NCBI RefSeq assembly: GCF_034263275.1
Contig: NZ_CP139559.1
Span: 4,340,001-4,404,000, forward strand
Length of the DNA stretch: 64,000 nt
DNA from: Mucilaginibacter sp. cycad4
GTDB taxonomy: Bacteria; Bacteroidota; Bacteroidia; Sphingobacteriales; Sphingobacteriaceae
Direction: 5' to 3'
This document shows positions 56,123 through 64,000 of the stretch, piece by piece; within the stretch, counting starts at the first letter, position 1; the number at the start of each line of letters is the position of its first letter. The notes below the pieces were generated by a model. That model made no database searches and had not been told where the DNA came from. It was given only the letters and a program-made list of their open reading frames with translations. Position numbers and translations under genes: made by a program.

Positions 56123-57442
56123 TTATTTTCCTGTTAATATGTTCAAGTCCGTAACTGCCATCAGGTAAGACAATTGCGCCGCGTACATATCCGCTTCGGC
56201 CTTTGCCAGTAATGACCTGGTATTGAACAGGTCCGTTGTCATATTCTTGCCGGCTGCCTGTTTATCTTCCTGTAGCTTCAGTTCCTCTTTCCGGTAAACT
56301 ACTGCCTTTTGCGCCACGCCAATTAAAGCCTGCGCCTGGTTAATTTTACGGTAAGCTTTGTCAATATCATTGCTTACCCGGTCGCGGGTGCTTATGATAT
56401 TTTCCTCGGCCTGTCTGAGTTGAAACTGTCGCTGCCTGGTTATTTGTTTGTTTGAAAAAATACCCTGCAGGTCCCATTTAAAACTTATTCCGACAAAGGG
56501 ATTATTAGCTGGTGTTATTGCGTTTCCGAATTGGTGCGCAAAACCGCCAACCAATCCAAGGTCAGGAATATTACTTTGTTTGGAAGCTTTTATCCCTAAT
56601 AAAGCTTTTGACCTGTTCAAATCAGCTATCTGCAAATCGGCATTTGAGCTTTTTGCGGTGTTTTTGTATTCGTCCACTCCGTTTAGGGACTGGATAGCAG
56701 GATCAACTTCCTGTAATTTCAATGAGGTTGCGTTAATCCCGGTGATATTAATTAAATCGCCGGTGTAATCCTGGATTTGTATATTTAATTTCAGGATATT
56801 TTGTTCCCGGTCCGCAACATTAGCTTGCAGGCCGGCCCTGTCTGCTGTTATGGCTTTGCCTGCCAGCATAGCGTTTTCTGCATCATTGAGTTTCGATTTT
56901 GCCAACTCAAGATCAGCTTTGGCTTCCTCTACCTGCTTTTGCGTGATCAAAATGATATAGTACAATTGCTCAGTTGACTGTTTGATTTGCAGTGAAAGCT
57001 TAAACTTCTCCTTTTCAGTTAACCGCACATCTGTTTTATCTGCCTCCAGCCCGGTTTTTATTTTTGCCTGCTGTGTAATGGGCTGGTAAGCTAATATCCC
57101 TACAGTAGAGGCATTGTGTTCGCCTACGGTGAAGCTTCTATCTGTAGTGGGGCTTGATTCACTTATGGCACCTGCAGGGATTGTCAGCTCACCTAAATTA
57201 AAATTGTGCAGGTAGTTACCGTTCAAGGTTGTTGAAGGATATCTTTTGATTTTGTCCTCATCGATTTTTGCCAGCTTCTCTTTGATCTGCCATTCTTTAA
57301 TGGCAAGCGTATGGTTGTTCCTCAATGCAGAATCGATTAGCTGCTCCAGGGAGTACGATGGTAGCTCCTGCGCCCACAATGAATTGCAGCAGCAGGCGAA
57401 ATACACCGGAAAAAGCAAAAGGAATTTTATTAAATGTTTCAT
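56123..57442 (-). CDS. TolC-like outer-membrane efflux protein
   Basis: This 439-aa protein has a signal peptide (to about residue 24, ending LWAQ) and two outer-membrane efflux protein repeats rich in coiled-coil helices (EAKADLELAKSKLNDAENAM, RQRQFQLRQAEENIISTRDR). A C-terminal helical segment ends MAVTDLNILTGK. It forms the outer channel of a tripartite pump with the RND and adaptor proteins encoded upstream. It starts 5 bp after the RND gene and has the usual family length. Lipidation is not evident, although two cysteines occur in the signal. Confidence 0.92.
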   Translation of the reverse strand: MKHLIKFLLLFPVYFACCCNSLWAQELPSYSLEQLIDSALRNNHTLAIKEWQIKEKLAKIDEDKIKRYPSTTLNGNYLHNFNLGELTIPAGAISESSPTTDRSFTVGEHNASTVGILAYQPITQQAKIKTGLEADKTDVRLTEKEKFKLSLQIKQSTEQLYYIILITQKQVEEAKADLELAKSKLNDAENAMLAGKAITADRAGLQANVADREQNILKLNIQIQDYTGDLINITGINATSLKLQEVDPAIQSLNGVDEYKNTAKSSNADLQIADLNRSKALLGIKASKQSNIPDLGLVGGFAHQFGNAITPANNPFVGISFKWDLQGIFSNKQITRQRQFQLRQAEENIISTRDRVSNDIDKAYRKINQAQALIGVAQKAVVYRKEELKLQEDKQAAGKNMTTDLFNTRSLLAKAEADMYAAQLSYLMAVTDLNILTGK

Positions 57443-57446
57443 TTGA

Positions 57447-60400
57447 TTAATGACTTTTATGATTTTCTGTTATTTCTGTTATTTCTTTTTTGGGCTTGAC
57501 CCAGCCTATGTAGAGTACGGGTACAGTGATCAATGCCATCACCATGCTCCATACGACACCAAATGCCAATACGCTTGCCAGCGGCGCCCACATCGCCGAT
57601 CCGGAGATGATCATAGGTAATACCCCGATTGCTGCCGCCATTGCGGTAAGGAAGATGGGCCTTAAACGCCTTTTGCCGGATTCAATGGCCGCTGTTTTAT
57701 GATCAAGCCCGTGTTTGATCAGTTCATTGGTATGGTCTACCAGGATGATGGCATTTCGGACTACAATTCCTGACAGTGCGATCAGGCCTATAAATGCGGT
57801 GAAGCTGAAATAGTTTCCTGTTACAAACAAGCCTGATATGGCGCCGAACAGGCTCAATGGAATGCTTAGCATGACTATTGCAGCTTCTTTGAGATGCTTG
57901 AATTGAAACAGCAGGATGAAAAATATAAGTACCAGGCTCACTAACAATGCAGCAATTAACTGACCCAGAGCCTCCTTTTTGTTAAAATCCTCGCCACCGT
58001 ATTCGATGTGATACCCGTCAGGCAGTTGCAGCTTAGCTATCGTGGGCTGTATAGCCGCAAGCAGTTCCGAAGGAAGTACATCTGGCGTTGTTTCGCTCTG
58101 TACGGTAAGTGTCCTTACGCCGTTGCGGTGCATAATACGGCCTGTTTGCCAATGCGGGGTCAAATCCGCGATCTGCCTTAACGGAACATCGGCACCTGTA
58201 ACCGGTGATTTTAAATAGATGTTCTCCAGGTCGCCGGTAGTCTGCCGGCTTTTTTTATCCAGCCGCAATACAATATTGACAGGGTCATTACCCTCATACA
58301 TGGTAGAAATGGCAGCGCCGCTAAAACCGGTATATACCGATTGAGAAATGCTGGTGGTGGTATATCCCAAACGACTGGCTTCTTCTTTTAATTTGATGCC
58401 GATACCGTAATAATCTTCATGAAAGTCGCTTCTTACAAAACGGCTGCCTTTGGCCTGTTTTATGATGTTAGTTACTTCGGCAGCTATTGTTTTCAGATGA
58501 TTAATATCCTCGCCGATGATCCTGACTTCAACCGGGGCTTTCAGCGATGAGCCCTGCTGCATTAATTTCACATAGGTGGTGCCTTCCGGTATCAGCTTGC
58601 CCACCTTGGCACTTAACTCTTCAGAAAGCTGGTCAGTGGTTTCGTCCGTAGTGGTGTTGATGAGTATTTGGGCATAATTACTGGTCGGGAACTCCGGTGA
58701 AAAGTTATAATAGAACCTCGGTGAGGATGTGCCTGCGAAAGTTGCATAGGAAACTACACGTTTATCATGCTTTATCAATGCTTCTACCCTCAGGATCGCC
58801 TCATTTGTCTTTTCAACCTTTGTTCCCGTAGGCATCCATAGCTCTACAACAAACTGGTTCCTTTCTGCCGCAGGGAAAAATTGCTGCCTTACACCGCCTG
58901 CGAACAACAACCCCGCCAGCGCGATAGGTACCAGGCTGCTGGCAATGGTGATTCGCGGATGTTTAACACACCAGTCCAAAAGATCGTTATATCCGTTTTG
59001 CATCAAGTCGAGTAACGATTTCTTTTTCTTCTTTTTAGGTTGGTGGTCTGTTTCTTCCGTAGTGCTATCCGTCTTTTCATGCAGGCCCTTTTTAATAAAA
59101 GTGTAGCAAAGCAGCGGGGTTAAAACCATGGCCACAAGAAATGAAGAAGCCAGGGCCACCGCAACAGTTATGGGCAGGGCGAAGATAAATTCGCCAACTG
59201 TCCCCCGTAATAAGATCATCGGCATAAATGATGCGATAATGGTGATGGTAGCTGCCAGTACAGGTATTACCAGGTCATTGGCACTGCGCCATGCCGCTGT
59301 CCACCGCTCAACGCCTTCATCCAGCAGCTCGACATAGTTGTCTGCAATTACAATAGCGTCATCTACCACCATCCCCAACACCAGGATCAAAGCCGCGAGG
59401 GATACCTGGTGCAATTCGATGCCCAATGCGGACATTATCGCAAAAGTTACTGCCACCGTCATCGGGATGGCCATTGCCGCTACAGATGCAATGCGCAAAG
59501 GCAGCAATAAAACAACTACAATGATCACGGAAACAATGGCAAGGAAAAACTCCCTGATAAAATGTGAGATGTTATGATCCACCACATGCGGCTGGTTAAC
59601 GATGGTGGTGATCTTTATATCGGAGGGAATGATCTTCCTGGCCTCTTCAATTTTCTTGTCAATGTCTTCGCCAAATTTTACAATGTTGTTCCCTTCATGC
59701 ATTTGCACAGAAAGCATGACAGCCTTGTTGCCATTTACTGTAATAATGCTCTCCGGGTCCTGGTAATCTCTTTTCAAAGCGGCCACATCGCCCAGCTTAA
59801 CTACCGAGCCCGACTGCGAGGTACCTACTACCTGGTTGGCCAACTCTGTTTCGGTATTGTAATAGCCGTTAGTATAAAGCGGTACCTTATTGGTATTTGT
59901 TTTTACCTCGCCGGTTGCATTGATACTGTTTTGTGATTGCAGCAATTGCACCACCTGTTGCAGGTTTACGCCATACTGGGTTAGTTTTTCTGAAGTTGAC
60001 GATACTACAATTTCTTCCTGCTGTTCGCCAATCCGCTTTATTTTAGAGGCGGCAGGAACTGTACGGAGGTAATCTTCCAGTTTTTGGGCATAGCGCTTTA
60101 ATTCCCCATAGCTGGTGTTGTTACTTTCCAGGCCAATTACCAACGCTTCGGTGTCACCGAAATCTGAGTTAACAATAGGGCCTTTTACGCCTTCAGGCAA
60201 ATCAATTTGCTTGGAGATGAGCAGCTGGTGGCGAAGCTTGCTCCAGAACACATCCGGCTGTTTCAGGTTCTCTGTAAGTTCCACATTGATGACAGCTACA
60301 CCATCTTTCGTGGTGGAATATGTTTTAGCCTTGTCTACTTCCTCGTACTGAAAAAGATATTGTTCCAGTTTTTTGGTAACCTGTTCTTCTACCTGGATGG

Positions 60401-60566
60401 AGTTTGCCCCCGGAAAATAGGCGATAACCAATCCCTGCCTGATGGTGATTTTGGGGTCTTCCCTACGCGGCATCGTCAATAACGAATTTACACCGACGGC
60501 AAAAAGCAACAATAGTACAGATAAGGTTACATGCTTATATTTAAGCGATGCTTTGATGATATTCAT
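57447..60566 (-). CDS. RND-family multidrug/export inner-membrane pump
   Basis: This 1039-aa protein has the typical RND layout: 12 transmembrane helices and two large periplasmic loops. The proton-relay pair is Asp402-Asp403 in LGMVVDDAIVIADNYVELLD. N-terminal motifs include MNIIKASLKYKHVTLSVLLL and FPGANSIQVEEQVTKKLEQ. A His/Lys-rich cytoplasmic insert (HQPKKKKKKSLLD) lies near residue 515. It exports an unknown substrate (drug, dye or lipid) with the adaptor and TolC-like proteins. It lies 7 bp after the adaptor gene and 4 bp before the outer-membrane gene. Confidence 0.95.
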   Translation of the reverse strand: MNIIKASLKYKHVTLSVLLLLFAVGVNSLLTMPRREDPKITIRQGLVIAYFPGANSIQVEEQVTKKLEQYLFQYEEVDKAKTYSTTKDGVAVINVELTENLKQPDVFWSKLRHQLLISKQIDLPEGVKGPIVNSDFGDTEALVIGLESNNTSYGELKRYAQKLEDYLRTVPAASKIKRIGEQQEEIVVSSTSEKLTQYGVNLQQVVQLLQSQNSINATGEVKTNTNKVPLYTNGYYNTETELANQVVGTSQSGSVVKLGDVAALKRDYQDPESIITVNGNKAVMLSVQMHEGNNIVKFGEDIDKKIEEARKIIPSDIKITTIVNQPHVVDHNISHFIREFFLAIVSVIIVVVLLLPLRIASVAAMAIPMTVAVTFAIMSALGIELHQVSLAALILVLGMVVDDAIVIADNYVELLDEGVERWTAAWRSANDLVIPVLAATITIIASFMPMILLRGTVGEFIFALPITVAVALASSFLVAMVLTPLLCYTFIKKGLHEKTDSTTEETDHQPKKKKKKSLLDLMQNGYNDLLDWCVKHPRITIASSLVPIALAGLLFAGGVRQQFFPAAERNQFVVELWMPTGTKVEKTNEAILRVEALIKHDKRVVSYATFAGTSSPRFYYNFSPEFPTSNYAQILINTTTDETTDQLSEELSAKVGKLIPEGTTYVKLMQQGSSLKAPVEVRIIGEDINHLKTIAAEVTNIIKQAKGSRFVRSDFHEDYYGIGIKLKEEASRLGYTTTSISQSVYTGFSGAAISTMYEGNDPVNIVLRLDKKSRQTTGDLENIYLKSPVTGADVPLRQIADLTPHWQTGRIMHRNGVRTLTVQSETTPDVLPSELLAAIQPTIAKLQLPDGYHIEYGGEDFNKKEALGQLIAALLVSLVLIFFILLFQFKHLKEAAIVMLSIPLSLFGAISGLFVTGNYFSFTAFIGLIALSGIVVRNAIILVDHTNELIKHGLDHKTAAIESGKRRLRPIFLTAMAAAIGVLPMIISGSAMWAPLASVLAFGVVWSMVMALITVPVLYIGWVKPKKEITEITENHKSH

Positions 60567-60573
60567 TTCCTGA

Positions 60574-61608
60574 TTATTTAATGATGGTGATTAAAGAGCC
60601 GTCAGACAAGCTTTTTTGGCCGCCGGTGACAACCTCGTCGTGATCTGAAAGTCCCGATAAAACTTCAATTTGGTTGTCGGTTACATGGCCGAGGCTTACC
60701 CGGCGCTTAAACGCCTTGTTCTGTGCTTTGTCAACCACAAACACGTAACTCTCGTTAGAAAGGTCCTGCTGCACGCATTCGGCAGGGACTAAGATTACCT
60801 GCTTTTTATTATTGGCGGCAATGCCGGCCTCGGCGATCATGCCGGGACGGATAATCATGCCCGGATTTTCTACTTCTATTTTTATGGTAAAAGCCCTGGA
60901 TGTAGCATCGGCTGCCGACCCTACCTCGGTTACTTTACCGGTAAATGTTTTATCAAGAGCGGCAATATTAACATTTGCCTTTTGCCCGATCATAATGCCG
61001 TGCAATTCCCCTTCCGGAACATAGGCCAGCACTTTGACCCTCCTGATATCAGCTACCACGAATAGGGGGTTACCCACAGCTACAATCTCACCTACTTCTG
61101 CCTGTTTTTTAAGCAGTACGCCGCTGATGGGCGAATAGAGTTTGGTATCCGATAAGTTTTTTTGCTGCATTTGTTGCTGAAGCTGGGCCTGCTGTAACGA
61201 AAAGCTGATTTTCGTAAAATCATCTTCGCTCAGGCTCTTGCGGTCATGCAGTATTTTTAAACGACTGAATTCATCGGCTGCAGAGTTGACCTGTACATCG
61301 GCCAGTCCTTTGGCAATGGCATAATTGGTTGGATCAAGCGTAGCGATCAATTGTCCCTTTGCAAGGTTGTCGCCCTCTTTAGCAGATTCGTAATTGATTT
61401 TACCGGCAACCATAAAGCTTAAATTTACGGTAGTATAGCCTTGTACATTTCCGCTTACAGATACTTCACTGCTTAGGGTTGTTGGTTGTACCTCTTCGGT
61501 TTTTACAGCTATCGCGGTGGTATTGCTATCGGAGCTCTCTTTTTTCTTGTTCTTGCAACTTAACAGGAACAAGGCAATAAGGACGGGGTAGAATAGAAAG
61601 TGTCTCAT
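60574..61608 (-). CDS. RND efflux periplasmic adaptor (membrane fusion protein), lipoprotein
   Basis: This 344-aa protein has a lipoprotein signal ending LFLLSCKNKKKES. A biotinyl-lipoyl-like domain contains GKINYESAKEGDNLAKGQLI. The hairpin is a short helical pair (LKILHDRKSLSEDDFTKISF), and the beta-barrel domain includes GQKANVNIAALDKTFTGKV. It bridges the RND pump and the TolC-like channel. It begins 14 bp after the half-reductase gene, which places that gene in the same operon. Confidence 0.92.
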   Translation of the reverse strand: MRHFLFYPVLIALFLLSCKNKKKESSDSNTTAIAVKTEEVQPTTLSSEVSVSGNVQGYTTVNLSFMVAGKINYESAKEGDNLAKGQLIATLDPTNYAIAKGLADVQVNSAADEFSRLKILHDRKSLSEDDFTKISFSLQQAQLQQQMQQKNLSDTKLYSPISGVLLKKQAEVGEIVAVGNPLFVVADIRRVKVLAYVPEGELHGIMIGQKANVNIAALDKTFTGKVTEVGSAADATSRAFTIKIEVENPGMIIRPGMIAEAGIAANNKKQVILVPAECVQQDLSNESYVFVVDKAQNKAFKRRVSLGHVTDNQIEVLSGLSDHDEVVTGGQKSLSDGSLITIIK

Positions 61609-61622
61609 TTTGATGATTTTAA

Positions 61623-62036
61623 TTATTCTGAAAAAAATTGTTCGTGGATTTGTATGTGCGTAATGCCCAGAAAGAGCAGGATTTTTTTGATTTCTTCGAC
61701 GAAAGTCTCATTGCCTGAAATGATAAATTTCATGATCGTCATGGTGTTGGCATTCAGTACCGCCTCGACATCTTCTTGCTCTATATTGCAACAACCGCTG
61801 TTCGTTCTCGAATGATAGCTCAAAAAGAACCGGGCCGGAAAATATTTCTGAAGTATTTCCAACTCTCTTTCAAAGGCGTGCTGGTGGTTAAGGGAGCAAT
61901 AAAACAGGGAGGTATGCTGATGTTTTAGTTCTGCCAGCCGGTGTTTTAATGATGGGAAAATTGAAGCGATACCTAAATCGTCAGCAAAAAATACGTAGTT
62001 GGTCCCTAACTCTTTTGTATCTATAAACTCTTGCAT
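61623..62036 (-). CDS. Stand-alone ferredoxin-reductase-type NAD-binding domain protein
   Basis: This 137-aa protein has no signal. It reads like the C-terminal NAD(P)-binding half of flavodoxin/ferredoxin reductases. The segment FADDLGIASIFPSLKHRL corresponds to the G-I-T/A-P-x nucleotide loop, then SLFYCSLNHQHAFERELEIL, then KFIISGNETFVEEIKKILLF and the IHEQFF end. It lacks the FAD-binding barrel, and the usual Cys-Gly-Pro motif is replaced by Ser-Gly-Asn. It lies first in the efflux operon, 14 bp before the adaptor gene, or second behind the Crp gene (84 bp). It may be a redox partner or a degenerate, moonlighting domain. The assignment is by pattern and not by search. Confidence 0.6.
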   Translation of the reverse strand: MQEFIDTKELGTNYVFFADDLGIASIFPSLKHRLAELKHQHTSLFYCSLNHQHAFERELEILQKYFPARFFLSYHSRTNSGCCNIEQEDVEAVLNANTMTIMKFIISGNETFVEEIKKILLFLGITHIQIHEQFFSE

Positions 62037-62120
62037 CGTTTTAAAAATTTAACAATGCAAAGCAACCGAAGAAGTGCGGGAGTATTTTTAATCTATATTA
62101 AAAAGCGAAAACCGGATAAA

Positions 62121-62705
62121 TTATTTTTTTGACCGGATAACGCTTAATGTTTGCTGGGTAATGCCAAGGTAGGACGCGATATGCCCGAGCGGCACTCTTA
62201 ACAATATGTTAGGATAGTTATCTGTCAGATGTTTGTATCGCTGTTCTGCGGTCTGGAACTGTAATGAGAAAAGTTTGTCAGAAAATTGCTTCAGCGTTTC
62301 AATAGCTACCATCAACATCAGGCTCTTGAATGCTTCTACCTGGTTAGATAAAGCATCAAATTCCTGAAAATAAATACTATAAACAGTAGTGTCTTCTAAA
62401 ACTTCCCTGCCATACGGATCCGATTTGTTGAAATAAACGCTTTCCATAGACATGGTAAAACTGTTCTCGCTAAAGAAAAAATGAGTGATATCTTTCCCTT
62501 CTTCATTTATATAAAACGACCGGATCAGGCCCTTTTCGATGAATTGAATTTTTTGAGATCGGTTATCTGGCTGCACCAGGTTAGTTCCTTTGGGAAAAAA
62601 CTCCTTTTTGAAAGCGGAACTTATTGCAGTACTTTCTTCTGCACTAAGTTTTATTTTAGTATTGATATACTGTATAAGTTCCATTTCTCCAAAAAATATA
62701 AACAA
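62121..62705 (-). CDS. Crp/Fnr-family transcriptional regulator
   Basis: This 194-aa protein has a cyclic-nucleotide-type binding fold (about residues 25-120, KIQFIEKGLIRSFYINEEGK). A dimer helix and a C-terminal helix-turn-helix follow (IASYLGITQQTLSVIRSKK). It is similar in design to the regulator at 9504 but only distantly related. It lies 84 bp upstream of the half-reductase gene and could be co-transcribed with the efflux genes or control them. No iron-sulfur cysteines are seen. Confidence 0.85.
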   Translation of the reverse strand: MFIFFGEMELIQYINTKIKLSAEESTAISSAFKKEFFPKGTNLVQPDNRSQKIQFIEKGLIRSFYINEEGKDITHFFFSENSFTMSMESVYFNKSDPYGREVLEDTTVYSIYFQEFDALSNQVEAFKSLMLMVAIETLKQFSDKLFSLQFQTAEQRYKHLTDNYPNILLRVPLGHIASYLGITQQTLSVIRSKK

Positions 62706-62918
62706 AGCTAATCAATACAGAGGAGATTCTCCTACCGGAATCAAAATCATAAATCACAGATAGGTTCAGGTACAGATGATATTTGCGTTTTCTAATGCCG
62801 TATCTGTTACTGGCTATCTAAAAATTTATTAGCTCTGATTGTGTCTTGTTTGTTTTAAACTTTGATGCAATAAAAAACTTTAAAAAGCACGTAATAACAG
62901 CAAAGTTTTTCTTGTGTT

Positions 62919-64000
62919 TTATCGCATAACCTTTATCTCCGCCACCTGTCTTATATCTTTTGATGATGATGCAGCCAGGATTTTATAATCGCCGGGTTCA
63001 ACTATCCACTTATTTTGTTTTTCACTAAAATAAGCAAGATCGTTCACATTAATGCTTATCCTAATCGTAGCCGTTTTTGTGGGCGCTATCAGTACCTTTT
63101 TAAATGCCTTGAGTTCCTTTTCCGGCCTTGATACAGACGACTTTACTTTACTTACATATAGCTGAACAGTTTCTTTGCCTTGTATCTTCCCATCGTTTTT
63201 TACTTTAAACATAACATCTATTTTATCGCCGGTTTTGTACGTTTTTCTATCTGTTGAAATACCGCTGTATGTAAATCTGGTATATGATAAACCATAACCA
63301 AAACAATATAACGGATCTATCTTTTTGGTGTCATACCAGCGATAACCTACCAATATACCTTCCTTGTATTCAGTTGTGCGCTCTTTGCCCGGATAGGTAT
63401 TTAAAGCAAACGCAGGTGAGTCATGTAAAGTGGCCGGGAAGGTAAAAGGCAGCCTTCCGGAGGGGTTTATATCTCCAGCAAGCATGTCAGCCAGCGCATT
63501 ACCCGCTTCAGAGCCATTAAACCACGACCAAACTATAGCGTGGCATGATTTTTTGATTTCATTTAAATCATAAGGAGCTCCGGCCATTATAACGATGATG
63601 GTATTGGTATTAACAGCGGTTACCGCATTCACTAAAGCCTGTTCACCAAAAGGTAATTCAAGCGATTTACGGTCATGACCCTCGCTCTCATACTCGCGGT
63701 TTGACCCTATGCATAAAATGGCTACATCGGCTGTTTTAGCCAGGGCAACGGCATCGGCAATCAAAACCCGGTCTGGTTTGTCATAACCCGCGTTCTGCTC
63801 ATCGCTGTTACTCGCTTTATAATTGGCTTTATAGCCCTGTGCAAACCTGATATCGGCTGTTTTGCCAAATCTTGCCTTTATGCCTGCCAAAGCCGTAACC
63901 TCGTACCTGGCCTTTACCCCAGCGCCATATCCGCCTGAAGCAAAAGTACGTATGGCATTATCACCTATAACCGCAATACTTTTTATTTTATCTGTTTTCA
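62919..64000 (-). CDS. GH3 glycoside hydrolase, C-terminal part (5' end beyond window)
   Basis: The frame is open from the right edge to the stop at 62919. The visible 359 aa begin KIKSIAVIGDNAI, the start of the GH3 second (alpha/beta sandwich) domain. ILCIGSNREYESEGHDRKS carries the loop where the GH3 general acid lies, and GAPYDLNEIKKSCHAIVWSW is typical of the domain. PLYCFGYGLSYTRFTYS leads into the C-terminal fibronectin type III domain. The nucleophile domain is off the window. GH3 beta-glucosidases commonly finish xyloglucan oligosaccharides, so this could serve the PUL 9 kb away, but that is inferred. Confidence 0.9.
   Translation of the reverse strand, partial: KTDKIKSIAVIGDNAIRTFASGGYGAGVKARYEVTALAGIKARFGKTADIRFAQGYKANYKASNSDEQNAGYDKPDRVLIADAVALAKTADVAILCIGSNREYESEGHDRKSLELPFGEQALVNAVTAVNTNTIIVIMAGAPYDLNEIKKSCHAIVWSWFNGSEAGNALADMLAGDINPSGRLPFTFPATLHDSPAFALNTYPGKERTTEYKEGILVGYRWYDTKKIDPLYCFGYGLSYTRFTYSGISTDRKTYKTGDKIDVMFKVKNDGKIQGKETVQLYVSKVKSSVSRPEKELKAFKKVLIAPTKTATIRISINVNDLAYFSEKQNKWIVEPGDYKILAASSSKDIRQVAEIKVMR

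Overview
The window comes from a Bacteroidota chromosome, most likely Sphingobacteriaceae (Mucilaginibacter- or Pedobacter-like). The support is two SusC/SusD pairs, a hybrid two-component system (HTCS), BACON-domain glycosidases, a Bacteroidetes-type conjugative transposon (TraE/F/G/I and RteC), Crp/Fnr regulators of about 190 aa, and many SPII lipoproteins with a CKK start. No tRNA, rRNA, CRISPR array or recognisable insertion sequence was found. The genus is an inference.

Layout. (1) 1-6.3 kb: one end of a conjugative transposon transfer operon, minus strand, running off the left edge. The order in transcription is rteC, a TraD-position gene, traE, traF, traG, a small lipoprotein, traI and a cut-off secreted protein. 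(2) 6.5-10.1 kb: a minus-strand operon of an alpha-oxoamine synthase, a GNAT acyltransferase and a membrane-bound LuxR-type regulator, divergent from a Crp/Fnr gene. The shared intergenic region holds two interleaved inverted repeats. (3) 10.2-17.3 kb: a TlpA-SusC-SusD operon facing a small secreted DUF6520-like protein across a shared terminator. (4) 17.3-18.6 kb: a 150-bp imperfect palindrome, a small XRE regulator and a TetR regulator. (5) 18.9-53.8 kb: a single-strand polysaccharide utilization locus (PUL). In transcription order it has GH31, GH5 with a ricin-type lectin domain (broken by a stop codon), HTCS, SusC, SusD, an IPT/TIG surface glycan-binding lipoprotein, two BACON-GH5, GH42, GH39, GH42, a GH141-like beta-helix with a PDZ domain, GH29, and two GH2. 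(6) 54.7-62.7 kb: an RND efflux cassette with a TetR and a Crp/Fnr regulator and a stand-alone ferredoxin-reductase-type NAD-binding domain. (7) 62.9-64 kb: the C-terminal part of a GH3 glycosidase, running off the right edge.

How the PUL probably works. The endo-GH5 enzymes, the SGBP-B-like protein, alpha-xylosidase-type GH31, beta-galactosidase-type GH2 and GH42, and two fucosidase-type enzymes (GH29, GH141-like) point to fucosylated galactoxyloglucan or a related hemicellulose. GH5 lipoproteins would cut the chain at the surface, the SGBP and SusD would hold the oligosaccharides, SusC would import them, and the periplasmic enzymes would strip fucose, galactose and xylose. The HTCS would sense an oligosaccharide and switch on the susC promoter in the 954-bp gap. 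The substrate is inferred from family composition.

The observations most worth a second look are the in-frame TAA just behind the lipoprotein signal of the third GH5, the PDZ domain fused to the GH141-like protein, the oxoamine synthase/GNAT/membrane-LuxR operon with its interleaved repeats, the half-reductase in the efflux operon, and the palindromic elements.
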